A stretch of 64,000 nucleotides of DNA from Sphingobacteriales bacterium. GTDB lineage: Bacteria > Bacteroidota > Bacteroidia > Chitinophagales > CAIOSU01. Below are positions 19,349 through 29,899 of the stretch, in pieces. A model generated the notes under the pieces. It worked only from the letters and a program-made list of their open reading frames with translations, was not told the DNA's origin and did no database searches. The stretch is from positions 1 to 64,000 of the forward strand of contig JAIXOI010000016.1 in NCBI GenBank assembly GCA_027486795.1, in the 5' to 3' direction. The position numbers were made by a program, and so were the translations under genes. Within the stretch, counting starts at the first letter, position 1, and the number at the start of each line of letters is the position of its first letter.

Positions 19349-19843
19349 ATGGAAAAACTGCTCTCCAATCTTCAATCATTAGCCAAAGGCCGTGAAGCGG
19401 AAACGAAGCAGTATTTCAATAAACTGAAACGCCGCAAGCTTGCCGAGTTGGACGATACCGTGGCTGAGTTGCACGAACAAGTATTTGCAGAAACCAACTG
19501 CCTCAATTGTGCCAATTGCTGCAAAACCACTGGGCCACTATTTACGCAACGCGACATGGACCGTATAGCCAAGCACTTGGGTATGAAAACGGGTCAATTT
19601 ATTGAGAAGTATCTGTATATGGACGAAGATGGCGACTTTGTACTAAAGCAGTTACCTTGTTCATTTTTAGGCGCTGATAACTATTGCAGCATATACGAAG
19701 TACGTCCCCAAGCTTGCAGGGAGTACCCCCATACGGACCGAAAGAACTTCCATCAAATACTCGACCTCACCTTAAAGAATACCTTCATCTGCCCTGCTGC
19801 ATACGAGGTGGTTGAGCGGATGAAGAAGGCAATGCCTATGTAA
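19349..19843 (+). CDS. YkgJ family cysteine cluster protein
   Basis: NCLNCANCCKTTGP...CSFLGADNYCSIYEVRPQACREYP. Confidence 0.92.
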   Translation: MEKLLSNLQSLAKGREAETKQYFNKLKRRKLAELDDTVAELHEQVFAETNCLNCANCCKTTGPLFTQRDMDRIAKHLGMKTGQFIEKYLYMDEDGDFVLKQLPCSFLGADNYCSIYEVRPQACREYPHTDRKNFHQILDLTLKNTFICPAAYEVVERMKKAMPM

Positions 19844-19979
19844 CTCAGCTCGGTTGGGACTTGTCACAATAAAGCAGCACACCAAAGGCTAATGTGGAAA
19901 AACAATTGGGGTATTTGTCCGTAAAAAGGCTTCAAATGCAGGTTATTTATCAACTTTACTAGGCAATCACCACACTACT

Positions 19980-22424
19980 ATGAAAGTTTTAAAATTCGGC
20001 GGTACTTCAGTTGGCAGCATAGATTCAATCAAGCAGGTTATTAATATCATAAAGTCGGAAAAGAACCCAGCCAAAACGGTTGTGGTAGTTTCGGCATTTA
20101 GTGGTGTTACCGACCAATTAATTGAGGTAAGCCAATTGGCCGAAATTGGCTCGGAGATATATTTGGAAATGTTAAAGGGCATTGAAAATCGGCATATACA
20201 GGCTGTCAAGGAGCTCATTAACCCTAAAAACCAAAGTGGTTTGGTGGCCAATTTTAAGGTAATGTTCAATGAACTTGAAGACGTATTGCATGGAGTATTT
20301 CTTTTAAAAGAGCTTAGTGCTAAATCATTGGATTATGTGGCAAGTTTTGGTGAGCGTTTGTCATCGTTGATAATTACCGATGCCTTTATAGGAGCTGGAA
20401 TTGAAACGAGCTTAGTAGATGCGAGGCATCAAATACGCACCGACCGTACCTTTAACAATGCTCGGGTAAACGTGGCCGTTACTGAAGCCAACATACAAGC
20501 ATATTATAAAAAGAACAAGAACCTTACTGTAGTGCCAGGCTTCATTGCCAGCACCGATAGGGGAGAAGTGACTACCCTCGGTCGTGGTGGGAGTGACTAT
20601 ACCGCTGCTATTTATGCAGCGGCGCTAAACGCCAAAGTACTGGAAATATGGACCGATGTGGATGGCGTACTTACCGCTAACCCTAAGGTGGTCCGCAGGG
20701 CCATACCTATACCGCAACTATCCTATGACGAGGCCATGGAGCTATCGTATTTTGGTGCGAAGGTAATTTACCCGCCAACCATTCAACCAGCTTTGGATAG
20801 GGGCATTCCTATCGTTATAAAGAACACTTTTAATGCCAGTGCACCCGGCACCCGTATTACTGCCGAAGCGCCTATGGGCGAGGCTCCCGTGAAGGGTATT
20901 ACCAGCATTAGCAATATTAGCCTACTTACCATTTCAGGAAGTGGCATGGTGGGTATTTCGGGAACCAGCATGCGCTTTTTTGGCGCGCTAGGCCGCAATA
21001 AGATAAGCGTGATATTGATATCGCAAGCATCTTCGGAGCACTCTATTACCATTGCCGTAACGGACAAAGAATCGGAAAGGGCGAAATTGGCCATTGAAGA
21101 GGAGTTCGAATACGAATTGCAATCGGGCAAAATTGACCCAATTGCCATAGAGCAAAAGCAAAGTATAGTAGCTATTGTAGGCCAAAATATGCGCAACACG
21201 CCCGGCATTGCAGGAAAGTTGTTCAGCGTGCTGGGCCGAAACGGCATTAATATTCGCGCCATAGCTCAGGGCACCAGTGAGTTGAACATCTCCTTTGTAA
21301 TTGATAAGCAGGATGAGAGCAAAGCATTGAACGTTATCCATGAAAGCTTTTTCTTGTCCAACACCAAAGTGGCGCATATCTATTTGATAGGTGTGGGCTT
21401 GGTTGGTAAAACGCTAGTAAAACAAATATTGAAGCAGCAAGCTTATCTGAAAGATAAATTGGGCTTAGAGTTGCGCCTTGCTGCAGTGAGCAACAGTAAA
21501 AAGATGGCATTTGATGCCGAAGGTATTACTTGGGAGGATATTGCAAATGTACTTGAGCAATCGAAGCAAAAGGCCGACATTGATAAATTTGCCAAAGAGG
21601 TGGTTAACCTTAACCTGCGCAACGGCATAATGGTTGATTGCACAGCCGATGATGTTGTGGGTACTAGTTATAAAGCCTTTCTTGAGCATAGCATAGCAGT
21701 AGTAACACCAAATAAAGTAGCTGCATCAGGTCCGTATGCCTTGTATGCTGAATTAAACCGCGTAGCACAAAAGCGTGGTGCACGCTGGCTTTACGAAACT
21801 AACGTTGGGGCAGGCTTGCCAGTATTGAGTACACTGAGCGACTTGGTAAAGAGCGGTGACCAAATTCATCGCATTGAAGCGGTATTGAGCGGCACCATGA
21901 ATTTTATTTTCAATACCGTGAGCGCTAAAATGCCGTTTAGTAATACCGTGAAAGAAGCTAAAGTACAAGGTTATACCGAACCCGACCCACGCATTGACCT
22001 TAGTGGCAAAGATGTGGCCCGCAAAATATTGATTTTGGCCCGCGAGGCAGGTTATAAATTAGAGTTTGATGAGGTGGAGATTGTAAACTTTCTGCCAGGA
22101 AAAGTTTTCAAAACCAAGGATATTGAAAGCCTGTGGACAGCATTAGAAGCCTACGATGCCGAGTTTGATGTATTGCGCACCCGCATTGAAAAGGAAAAGA
22201 AGAAACTGCGCCTAGTAGCCAGCTTTGATGGCAAGGCCGCTAAAGTGGAGTTGCGCGAGTTTACGCAAGACCACCCTTTCTATAACCTTGAGGGCAGCGA
22301 TAGCATCGTACTATTCTACACCGACCGATACCACAAAAACCCATTAGTAGTAAAAGGCGCCGGCGCCGGTGCTGAAGTTACCGCCGCTGGTGTATTTGCC
22401 GATATAATCAGGTTGAGGAACTAA
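19980..22424 (+). CDS. thrA: Bifunctional aspartate kinase / homoserine dehydrogenase I
   Basis: MKVLKFGGTSVGSIDSI, aspartokinase GRGGSDYTAA, two ACT-like regions, homoserine dehydrogenase YETNVGAGLPVLSTL...VLSGTMNFIFN. Confidence 0.97.
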   Translation: MKVLKFGGTSVGSIDSIKQVINIIKSEKNPAKTVVVVSAFSGVTDQLIEVSQLAEIGSEIYLEMLKGIENRHIQAVKELINPKNQSGLVANFKVMFNELEDVLHGVFLLKELSAKSLDYVASFGERLSSLIITDAFIGAGIETSLVDARHQIRTDRTFNNARVNVAVTEANIQAYYKKNKNLTVVPGFIASTDRGEVTTLGRGGSDYTAAIYAAALNAKVLEIWTDVDGVLTANPKVVRRAIPIPQLSYDEAMELSYFGAKVIYPPTIQPALDRGIPIVIKNTFNASAPGTRITAEAPMGEAPVKGITSISNISLLTISGSGMVGISGTSMRFFGALGRNKISVILISQASSEHSITIAVTDKESERAKLAIEEEFEYELQSGKIDPIAIEQKQSIVAIVGQNMRNTPGIAGKLFSVLGRNGINIRAIAQGTSELNISFVIDKQDESKALNVIHESFFLSNTKVAHIYLIGVGLVGKTLVKQILKQQAYLKDKLGLELRLAAVSNSKKMAFDAEGITWEDIANVLEQSKQKADIDKFAKEVVNLNLRNGIMVDCTADDVVGTSYKAFLEHSIAVVTPNKVAASGPYALYAELNRVAQKRGARWLYETNVGAGLPVLSTLSDLVKSGDQIHRIEAVLSGTMNFIFNTVSAKMPFSNTVKEAKVQGYTEPDPRIDLSGKDVARKILILAREAGYKLEFDEVEIVNFLPGKVFKTKDIESLWTALEAYDAEFDVLRTRIEKEKKKLRLVASFDGKAAKVELREFTQDHPFYNLEGSDSIVLFYTDRYHKNPLVVKGAGAGAEVTAAGVFADIIRLRN

Positions 22425-22493
22425 GCAGGTCAATTTTCCAGTAAAAAGCCGACCTGCTATTCGCCTAGTTGCGAAACAGGTGGTAATATTATA

Positions 22494-23483
22494 GTGTACA
22501 ACGCCACCATGAGCCATACTATTAAAATATTTTCGCCAGCAACTGTAGCCAATGTGGCTTGCGGTTTTGATATTCTGGGTTTCGCACTCGAGGCCCCGGG
22601 CGATATCATTTCCGTTTCTATTACCGATATACCGGGCCTTTCCATCCGCAACGAGATTAAGGGGATGAACATGCCCCTTGACCCAGATAAAAACACCACT
22701 ACGGTAGCCATACAAGCTTATTTGGAGTATTTAACGGTAAATGCTTTAACCTATGCAAGTGCGGAGCTCAGTTCCGTGCTTTCGGGTAAGAAAGGAGTTG
22801 AGGTGGTTTTTCATGAAAAGATAAAACCTGGCAGTGGGGTAGGCAGTAGCTCTGCTAGCGCAGCGGCTGGCGTGTTTGGTTTGAACGAGTTGTTTGGTAA
22901 GCCACTCACCAAACTGGAACTGGTACAATTTGCCATGCAAGGCGAGCGTGCGGCTTGTGGTTCGGCACATGCCGATAACGTGGCACCTGCTATATTGGGT
23001 GGATTTGTGCTAGTGCGTAGCTATACCCCGCTAGATATTGTCACCATACCATACCCTGACGACCTATGCGTAGCCATCATCCACCCGCAAATTGAAGTGC
23101 GCACCGAAGATGCCCGGAAAGTACTGCGCAAAGAGATTAAATTAAAAGATGCTGTACAACAATGGGGCAATATAGCTGGACTTATTGCCGGTCTTATGAA
23201 AGGCGACTATGCACTTATTGGTCGCTCTTTGCAAGATGTAATTATTGAGCCCATTCGCTCAATGCTGATACCGGGCTACGATCAGGTAAAGCATGCGGCT
23301 ATGGAAGCGGGTGCTTTAGGGTGCAGTATATCGGGCAGTGGCCCATCCATGTTTGCCCTATGCCACAACCGCGCTACAGCCGAAAAGGTAAGTAAAGTGT
23401 TAGCCAAAACCTTCGACGAAATGGGCATCGAAAGCCATGTATATGTTTCGGGTATTAATGCAGAGGGTGTGAGGGTTGCTTAA
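22494..23483 (+). CDS. thrB: Homoserine kinase
   Basis: GHMP kinase motif PGSGVGSSSASAAAGVFGLNEL; FSPATVANVACGFDILGFAL. Likely start is the ATG at 22509 (MSHTIKIF). Confidence 0.95.
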   Translation: MYNATMSHTIKIFSPATVANVACGFDILGFALEAPGDIISVSITDIPGLSIRNEIKGMNMPLDPDKNTTTVAIQAYLEYLTVNALTYASAELSSVLSGKKGVEVVFHEKIKPGSGVGSSSASAAAGVFGLNELFGKPLTKLELVQFAMQGERAACGSAHADNVAPAILGGFVLVRSYTPLDIVTIPYPDDLCVAIIHPQIEVRTEDARKVLRKEIKLKDAVQQWGNIAGLIAGLMKGDYALIGRSLQDVIIEPIRSMLIPGYDQVKHAAMEAGALGCSISGSGPSMFALCHNRATAEKVSKVLAKTFDEMGIESHVYVSGINAEGVRVA

Positions 23484-24013
23484 CCTTTCTTTCTGCGCTT
23501 AAACGACCAGGTAAATTTAAAGCGAGCAACTTCGGTTCCATCTTCTGCTCTGCCGATTGTGGATACCGTTACTAATACTTGCTCGCCTGTTGCTTGGGCT
23601 TTCTTTACACCATCAAAAAGCAAATCGCCTTCTTCACAGGTAAATGTTGTAATGTTTACTGCGCGCTTCGGAAATTCAGCTTCCATACCGATAATGATAA
23701 CTGCTACGGATGGACTGGTTTTTTCAACCGCAAACAAAGCTAAGGCACCTGTGGAAAGCTCGGCAGCCATGCTAATTGCAGCAAAATACGTTGATTTAAA
23801 AGGGTTGCGAGTCATCCAGCCGTAGGGCACCGTAGCCACACAATGATGTTTGCTCACATCGCGCACTTTCATACCCGAGAAGAATCCTAAGGGCAGTTTA
23901 GCCAACAAAAACAACCGGAATGAAAACGGATTCTTCAACTGGTTAATGAATTTCTGTTCCCAAGGTTGTAAAACTTCGGTTTTGGTTTGCTGAGGTGCAG
24001 TTAATGTTTCCAC
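23480..24013 (-). CDS. DUF4442 domain-containing protein (hotdog fold)
   Basis: NPFKSTYFAAISMAAELSTGALAL typical of the family. Confidence 0.85.
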   Translation of the reverse strand: METLTAPQQTKTEVLQPWEQKFINQLKNPFSFRLFLLAKLPLGFFSGMKVRDVSKHHCVATVPYGWMTRNPFKSTYFAAISMAAELSTGALALFAVEKTSPSVAVIIIGMEAEFPKRAVNITTFTCEEGDLLFDGVKKAQATGEQVLVTVSTIGRAEDGTEVARFKFTWSFKRRKKG

Positions 24014-24225
24014 TGTGAGGAGCTTATATTCGCTGAGGCGATGGAATTACGAAATGATTTCTGTCGTGAAAATAGTGACTAATTCTGCTATTCGCAAACT
24101 TGTTGATTAACAACGTTATCTGAGAAAGGGTTCTATAAGGTTTTTCGTTTTGGAGACATTTTGTAAAACATCTTTACTGTTTTCTAACTATCTACCCATT
24201 TTCAAATTAGCAGATTTCCAAATTT

Positions 24226-24924
24226 TCACATTGGCTTTCTCGCTCTAGTCATTTCACGCTTGCCGGGTGGGCCAGGCAAGCGCTCAATAATAAAACCGGC
24301 GGCCTTCATAGCACGTTTTACACTTCCCTTAGCACAGTATGTTACCAATATGCCGCCCGGGTGCATTTGGTTGTAAAGCGATTGAAAAACCTCCTCGCTC
24401 CATAAATTGGGCTGCACATCTGGTGCAAAAGCATCAAAATATATGAGATTGAATTGTGGTAAAACAGCCCAATCTAACTCGCTGAGTTTAGCATGTATTT
24501 TATGCACGGTAAAGCCAGGGTTTAGTGCTGTAGGCTCGCCCCAAGGTAAAGTATGTATAGTTTGTAGCAAGTTTTTCGCCCCTGGGTGCTCAGCAAACAA
24601 GTTTCCGTAATTTAAGCTTGCAGCTTCTTCGGCACTAACTGGGTAAGCTTCCACCGATACGTAGTAAATGGACCTGCCCAAGGGCTGCAAGGCTGTGAGC
24701 AATAAGTTAAGCCCCGTGCCCAGCCCCATCTCGAAAATATAAAGGGGCTTATCATCAGTAGGCAAGGCTTCTAATCCATATTTGATAAAAACATGAGTGC
24801 TCTCTTGCACAGCGCCATGAATAGAATGGTAGTGCTCGCCCAACTCAGGAACGAAAAGCGTATGCGAACCATCGGAAGTAGTTACCAGCTTTCGCGACAT
24901 ATTTGGGTATTTGGTGCTTTTCAT
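24226..24924 (-). CDS. mnmD: tRNA 5-methylaminomethyl-2-thiouridine methyltransferase MnmD-like
   Basis: SDGSHTLFVPELGEHYHSIHGAVQESTHVFIKYGL, MGLGTGLNLLLTAL, YFDAFAPDVQPNLWSEEVF, YCAKGSVKRAMKAAGF, PGPPGKREMTRA. Confidence 0.92.
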   Translation of the reverse strand: MKSTKYPNMSRKLVTTSDGSHTLFVPELGEHYHSIHGAVQESTHVFIKYGLEALPTDDKPLYIFEMGLGTGLNLLLTALQPLGRSIYYVSVEAYPVSAEEAASLNYGNLFAEHPGAKNLLQTIHTLPWGEPTALNPGFTVHKIHAKLSELDWAVLPQFNLIYFDAFAPDVQPNLWSEEVFQSLYNQMHPGGILVTYCAKGSVKRAMKAAGFIIERLPGPPGKREMTRARKPM

Positions 24925-25520
24925 TTCCTATTAGGCAGCAGTCGGCTAAAAAATGAAGGTTTTTTTCCGGTATCTAGGTTATCGTATTCTGATACAAATC
25001 TAACATCCTCAATGGAGTAAAATGCTTTTGGGTTGAATTCAGTAATTAGTTTGATAACGTCATCTTTTTTCTTTCTAGATACTACTAGAAAAAGCAAGTT
25101 TACCGGACCACGGGCTCCTTGTGCATCTACCACTGTAAGTCGGTAGCCCTCCTCGCGCAGGCGCTCAATCAATGCCACGGCTGGTTGTGCCGTTATGGTG
25201 CGTATAACTACTTGCCCCAAAGCCAAGCGCTCTTCAATGGAAAGACCAATGAAATTGCCGGCTGCAAACCCTCCAGCCCAAGCTAAGTAGCAGGCTACGT
25301 TGTTTAGGTTTTGCATTACTTGCCCAATAGCCACCAACCAAATAAGTACTTCTACAAAACCCAACAGCGGTGCAACGTTTTTGTTGCCACGGCTAGTAAA
25401 CACTACACGCAAGGTGCCTATACTTACATCGAGCATACGGGCACAAAATATCAGCAGCGGGATAATTACCCAGTTGAGAATTGTAGGATCCATATTATTC
25501 AACCACTCCATATGCAACAA
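24921..25520 (-). CDS. DUF2179/DUF5698 family membrane protein (YebE-like)
   Basis: RMLDVSIGTLRVVFTSRGNKNVAPLLGFVEVLIWL..., FYSIEDVRFVSE; 4-bp overlap with mnmD. Confidence 0.87.
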   Translation of the reverse strand: MLHMEWLNNMDPTILNWVIIPLLIFCARMLDVSIGTLRVVFTSRGNKNVAPLLGFVEVLIWLVAIGQVMQNLNNVACYLAWAGGFAAGNFIGLSIEERLALGQVVIRTITAQPAVALIERLREEGYRLTVVDAQGARGPVNLLFLVVSRKKKDDVIKLITEFNPKAFYSIEDVRFVSEYDNLDTGKKPSFFSRLLPNRK

Positions 25521-25853
25521 AGGTAGGCATGTGAATTTGTAATTGGGCTAATTTGAAAATGAAAAAAGGACGGCCTTTTTCTAAAACCTAGCTTTCTGAT
25601 TAATTAATATAGCACCAAGTGCGTTTAGCCGCCATTGAAAAGACAAAAGGAATTTTACTACGACGCTTTCATGAATAATTTTGCCCCTAGCAGTTAGCTA
25701 TACCATTGCTGAGTTTGTAGCAAAACCCATTACAATCGAAGAATTCAGGCGAAATAAGTATAAATAGCGATTGGCTCAGTGCGTGCCAAGCCAACCTAAT
25801 TTGTTGGCAATTTGCAGCTATAGGATATATTTTTTAGCAGAATTAAACTCTTT

Positions 25854-27194
25854 TTGCCAACTTTAGTCAAATGTGTCATTATGACTAGACCTATAATCAT
25901 TGCAATAGCATTTTTGCTCACCCTTAATGCAACAGCGCAAAGCTTTTATTTTCCGCCAAAAACTGGCAGTACTTGGGATACTGTTTCGCCTTCTTCGTTA
26001 GGTTGGTGCGAAGACTCAATACCTCAATTGCTCCAAAATTTGGATGCCACCAACTCCAAGGCATTTATAGTACTTAAGGATGGGAAGATAGTAATAGAGG
26101 CTTATTTTGATGGCTTTACTAAGGACAGTATTTGGTACTGGGCTTCGGCGGGCAAGAGCCTTACCGCTTTTTTGGTGGGATTGGCCCAAGAGCAAGGGTA
26201 CCTTAATATTGATGATAAAACCAGCGACTACCTTGGTACGGGCTGGAGCAGTGCACCATCAGGCAAAGAAGATTCTATAACCGTTTGGCACCAATTGACC
26301 ATGACAAGCGGGTTTGATGATGGTTTGGGTAATGCAGATTGCACTCTTGACTCCTGTTTGGTTTACCTTGCCGATGCGGGTACCCGATGGGCATACCACA
26401 ATGCCCCATATACCTTGCTCGATTCGGTAATGGAGTCAGCCACAGGTAGATCGTTGAACTTATTTTTGAACCAACAATTGCAGAGCAAAACGGGCATGAC
26501 CGGTGCCTACGTGCAAGTTGATTATAATAATGTACATTTTAGCATTCCGAGAAGTATGGCGCGCTTTGGTTTGCTAGCACTAAACAAGGGCAAATGGGAC
26601 CAGACCGTGGTAATGAATGATACGGCTTTTTTCAATGCTATGACCAATACTTCGCAAAATGTGAATCTTAGCTATGGCTATTTGTGGTGGCTCAATGGAA
26701 AGGCCAGTTATCGTTTGCCGCAAACGCAATTTACCTTCACTGGCGCGGCGGTACCTAATGCACCCGCTGATATGTTTGCTGCATTGGGTAAGAATGGCCA
26801 AATTATTAATGTTGTTCCTTCAATGGGACTGGTGGTTGTGCGCATGGGCGATGCTCCTGGTACTAGCTACTTTGTGCCCAATTCTTACAATGATAGTATA
26901 TGGCTCTGGTTAAACCCTGTGCTCCATTGTGCCCCAACTTCAATAGCTCAAGCTCCAGCCAATATTGCACCTAAGTTGTATCCTAATCCTACATCAGGCA
27001 TGGTTACGGTGTTGTTGCCATATGCCAGTGGCGGAAAGTTAGTGTTGTATAATTTGATGGGTGAAAGGATAATGAATTTGACTCTAACCGAGTATAGTAC
27101 TAACATTGATTTAGGCAATTTGCCAAAAGGGGTGTATCTATACCAAGTTAAAGGCAATGGCACTTTCTTTAATGGTAAACTGATATTAGAATGA
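25854..27194 (+). CDS. Serine hydrolase (beta-lactamase/AmpC-type) with T9SS sorting domain
   Basis: SAGKS (SxxK) and YHN (YxN) motifs; C-terminus LYPNPTSGMVTVLLPYASGG...LPKGVYLYQVKGNGTFFNGKLILE. Real start probably MTRPIIIAIAFLL. Confidence 0.9.
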   Translation: MPTLVKCVIMTRPIIIAIAFLLTLNATAQSFYFPPKTGSTWDTVSPSSLGWCEDSIPQLLQNLDATNSKAFIVLKDGKIVIEAYFDGFTKDSIWYWASAGKSLTAFLVGLAQEQGYLNIDDKTSDYLGTGWSSAPSGKEDSITVWHQLTMTSGFDDGLGNADCTLDSCLVYLADAGTRWAYHNAPYTLLDSVMESATGRSLNLFLNQQLQSKTGMTGAYVQVDYNNVHFSIPRSMARFGLLALNKGKWDQTVVMNDTAFFNAMTNTSQNVNLSYGYLWWLNGKASYRLPQTQFTFTGAAVPNAPADMFAALGKNGQIINVVPSMGLVVVRMGDAPGTSYFVPNSYNDSIWLWLNPVLHCAPTSIAQAPANIAPKLYPNPTSGMVTVLLPYASGGKLVLYNLMGERIMNLTLTEYSTNIDLGNLPKGVYLYQVKGNGTFFNGKLILE

Positions 27195-27239
27195 TAAACC
27201 AGTAATTGATAACAAATCAATCGATTAACCAATCAAATA

Positions 27240-27848
27240 ATGGCCAAATCGTTTAAAACCATTGAAAATGCTGCAACTGCTGAATTAAAAGACCGTGGTA
27301 GCAAATTTATTGGTTGGGCCATACCTGTTAGCTCCGAGGAGGAAGTAAAAATGCACATTGAGCGCCTTTGGAAAGAACACCCTAAGGCCCGGCATGTCTG
27401 CTACGCGTTTCGCATAGGCGCCGATAACCCGCTAGAGCGCAGCAATGATGATGGTGAGCCATCGGGAAGCGCAGGCAAGCCCATTCTCAACCAAATTTAC
27501 TCAATGGGTGTTACCAATGTGTTGGTTTTAGTGGTGCGCTATTTTGGTGGCACTTTGTTGGGGGTTCCTGGGCTTATAGCCGCTTACAAAGGAGGGGCAG
27601 CCGAGGCTTTAGCAAATGCCAATATTGTTACTCACGAGGTGCTGGCTTGGTACAATGTTTCATTTGCCTACCCAGCGTTGCATGAGGTTATGAATCTCTT
27701 GAAAAAAGAAAATATTGCTATCCATAAGCAAGAAATGGAGCTGGATTGTCGATTTACAGTGGCCGTAAATCAGCTTAACGAAGAAAAACTTAACAAAGAG
27801 CTGGCAACCATTTTGGGGGTTAGTGCTATCTTTATAGAATATGCGTAA
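27240..27848 (+). CDS. YigZ / IMPACT family protein
   Basis: DRGSKFIGWAIPV, KARHVCYAFRIG, SNDDGEPSGSAGKPIL, VVRYFGGTLLGVPGLI. Confidence 0.93.
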   Translation: MAKSFKTIENAATAELKDRGSKFIGWAIPVSSEEEVKMHIERLWKEHPKARHVCYAFRIGADNPLERSNDDGEPSGSAGKPILNQIYSMGVTNVLVLVVRYFGGTLLGVPGLIAAYKGGAAEALANANIVTHEVLAWYNVSFAYPALHEVMNLLKKENIAIHKQEMELDCRFTVAVNQLNEEKLNKELATILGVSAIFIEYA

Positions 27849-29670
27849 CATACTACCTATACTTTTTGTGTTGCTAGCTGCATTCAGTGCTTATTCCAAG
27901 CAGTCGCCTGGGAGCGAAAATGTCAATCCGTTTGCTAACAAAACGGCTGTATCATACTTTCCTAGAACCTTATTGCCACTGCCCATTAGCTTGGGAAATG
28001 TGCAAACTTATTTGGAGCAGCAGTTGCCAAACTTGGCAAATACAGGTATAACCCTGCAGTTGGTAGCCCATAAAACCAGCCCGGGTGGCGAGCATTTCAC
28101 TTTCGACCAATACTTTCAAGGGGTGCCTGTGTTCAACTCGCAGGTAAAAGTGAATATCGGCCATACGGGAGTAGTTTTTTCAATTTTCGATAATAGTTAT
28201 GGTACTAGCCAATGGCCAAGTAGCTTAATGGCCAATGTGTTTGCCTTTGAAGCCATCAAGGTTTCAGAAAAGTTAGCCTTGTTGACTGGCTACACTCAAG
28301 CCAATATTCAAGAGCAAACGGTAATTGCAGTTATTGAAGGGCAACCAGCGGCCTATAAGTCATTAACGCTTTTTGATGAAGCTACAGGCGACCATAAGCT
28401 GTTTTTGGTTGATAAGGCAGGGGTAATCATTTATGCTCAAAATTTGAATGCCTTTTTGGGTGTGCCTGCATCGGCTTATGTGTTTAATCCTGACCCTATC
28501 ACTTCAGCTGAAACCATCTATTTGGCGCCTTACGTAGATAGCATGAATGCAAACACAGCTGTTTTACGTGCCGGGCGGGTTTTGGTGAATATTGATGTTG
28601 AACAGGTTGGTGGCAACTATTATTTGCAAAACAATAAGTTTGTGATGTCTAATTTTAGTGCACCCAATCAAACAGTGGTGAGTAGCTCAACACCAGCGTT
28701 TTTGTTTACCCGTGCCGATACTGCATTCGAAGAGGTTAATGCTTATTATCACCTAAATGTTTATCAAACCTATGTTGCATCTCTAGGGTATTCGGCGCTT
28801 ACTACGGAGCAAATTCAGGTTGATGCCCATGCGTTGAATGGAAGCGATAACTCACAGTTTTCCTATGGAGGCGGTTTCCCTCGTTTGTTTTTTGGCGACG
28901 GAGGTGTGGATGATGCCGAAGATGCGGATGTAATTGTGCACGAATATGGTCATGCGCTGAGTTATGCAGGTTCGCCAGCTACCAATTTTGGTCAAGAGCG
29001 CCCAGCTATCGATGAAGGGTTTGGCGATTACTTTGCAGCCTCATATTCGCGCAGCATATCGCCTTACCGTTGGGATAGTGTGTTTAGTTGGGATGGGCAC
29101 AATGAATACTGGAATGGACGCACAGCAACGACTAATAAAATTTATCCTGCAAGTTTGAGTGGTAGCATTCACCGAAATGGCGAAATGTGGTCTACCGCCT
29201 TAATGCAAGTGTGGAGCGCACTTGGGCAGGATGTTGCCGACAAGTTAGCACTTGAAACCTTGTTTAACTTAGCCAGTAACATGACCTTTACCGATGTGGC
29301 CTTGGCTTACCTTGATGCTGACAACGCCCTTAATGGAGGTGTAAACTATGAGGTTATCCACCAGATTATGGTTGAACGCGGTTTTTTGAACGGCGTAGGA
29401 ATTGAAACGGTTAATAAAACGGATGTGCTTGATTTTGAGCTATTAAACAGCCACGGGTTTACTTTCAACGGCGAATCGGCGATACTACGAAACCATACTG
29501 GGCTGCCCGTAAGTATTACAGTTTATGATATTGCAGGGAAAGCGATTAAACAGTTGGATAATCTCAACGGTGATAACTATTACCTCAGTGGCGATCAATT
29601 GACTGCTGGAACCTATATTATTAAGGTTAGTGCTGGCGGTGCGGTTAATACCTTTAAGCTCGTAAGGTAA
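27841..29670 (+). CDS. Gluzincin-type (M36/thermolysin-like) zinc metallopeptidase, T9SS C-terminal domain
   Basis: DVIVHEYGHALSY...AIDEGFGDYFAASYS zinc motif; C-terminal sorting-like domain ending in AGTYIIKVSAGGAVNTFKLVR. ATG overlaps the yigZ-like stop. Confidence 0.87.
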   Translation: MRNILPILFVLLAAFSAYSKQSPGSENVNPFANKTAVSYFPRTLLPLPISLGNVQTYLEQQLPNLANTGITLQLVAHKTSPGGEHFTFDQYFQGVPVFNSQVKVNIGHTGVVFSIFDNSYGTSQWPSSLMANVFAFEAIKVSEKLALLTGYTQANIQEQTVIAVIEGQPAAYKSLTLFDEATGDHKLFLVDKAGVIIYAQNLNAFLGVPASAYVFNPDPITSAETIYLAPYVDSMNANTAVLRAGRVLVNIDVEQVGGNYYLQNNKFVMSNFSAPNQTVVSSSTPAFLFTRADTAFEEVNAYYHLNVYQTYVASLGYSALTTEQIQVDAHALNGSDNSQFSYGGGFPRLFFGDGGVDDAEDADVIVHEYGHALSYAGSPATNFGQERPAIDEGFGDYFAASYSRSISPYRWDSVFSWDGHNEYWNGRTATTNKIYPASLSGSIHRNGEMWSTALMQVWSALGQDVADKLALETLFNLASNMTFTDVALAYLDADNALNGGVNYEVIHQIMVERGFLNGVGIETVNKTDVLDFELLNSHGFTFNGESAILRNHTGLPVSITVYDIAGKAIKQLDNLNGDNYYLSGDQLTAGTYIIKVSAGGAVNTFKLVR

Positions 29671-29899
29671 AGCGCTGTAAATCAACTACATTTTTTAAAT
29701 CAAATAACCACGCTTGGTTTTGGGTACCGTTGCCCGAAATACAAGGTGTTGAGTGTTTGCACCAACTGGCTCAAACCGACCTCCATCGTTTGTTACAGGC
29801 ATTCTAACGAATTGCTAGAACCTTTGTCGGGTGTTGAACGTATGATTGCTTAGAAACTTGATACAAAGAAACCGATTGTAGCGGTATTAACAGCAGCAA

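Noticed and set aside
29671-29855. In-frame continuation past the metallopeptidase stop (about 60 codons open, including GYRCPKYKVLSVCTNWLKPTSIVCYRHSNELLEPLSGVERMIA)
   Set aside because: No start codon, no recognisable family, and an open run of this length is not rare by chance; treated as non-coding.
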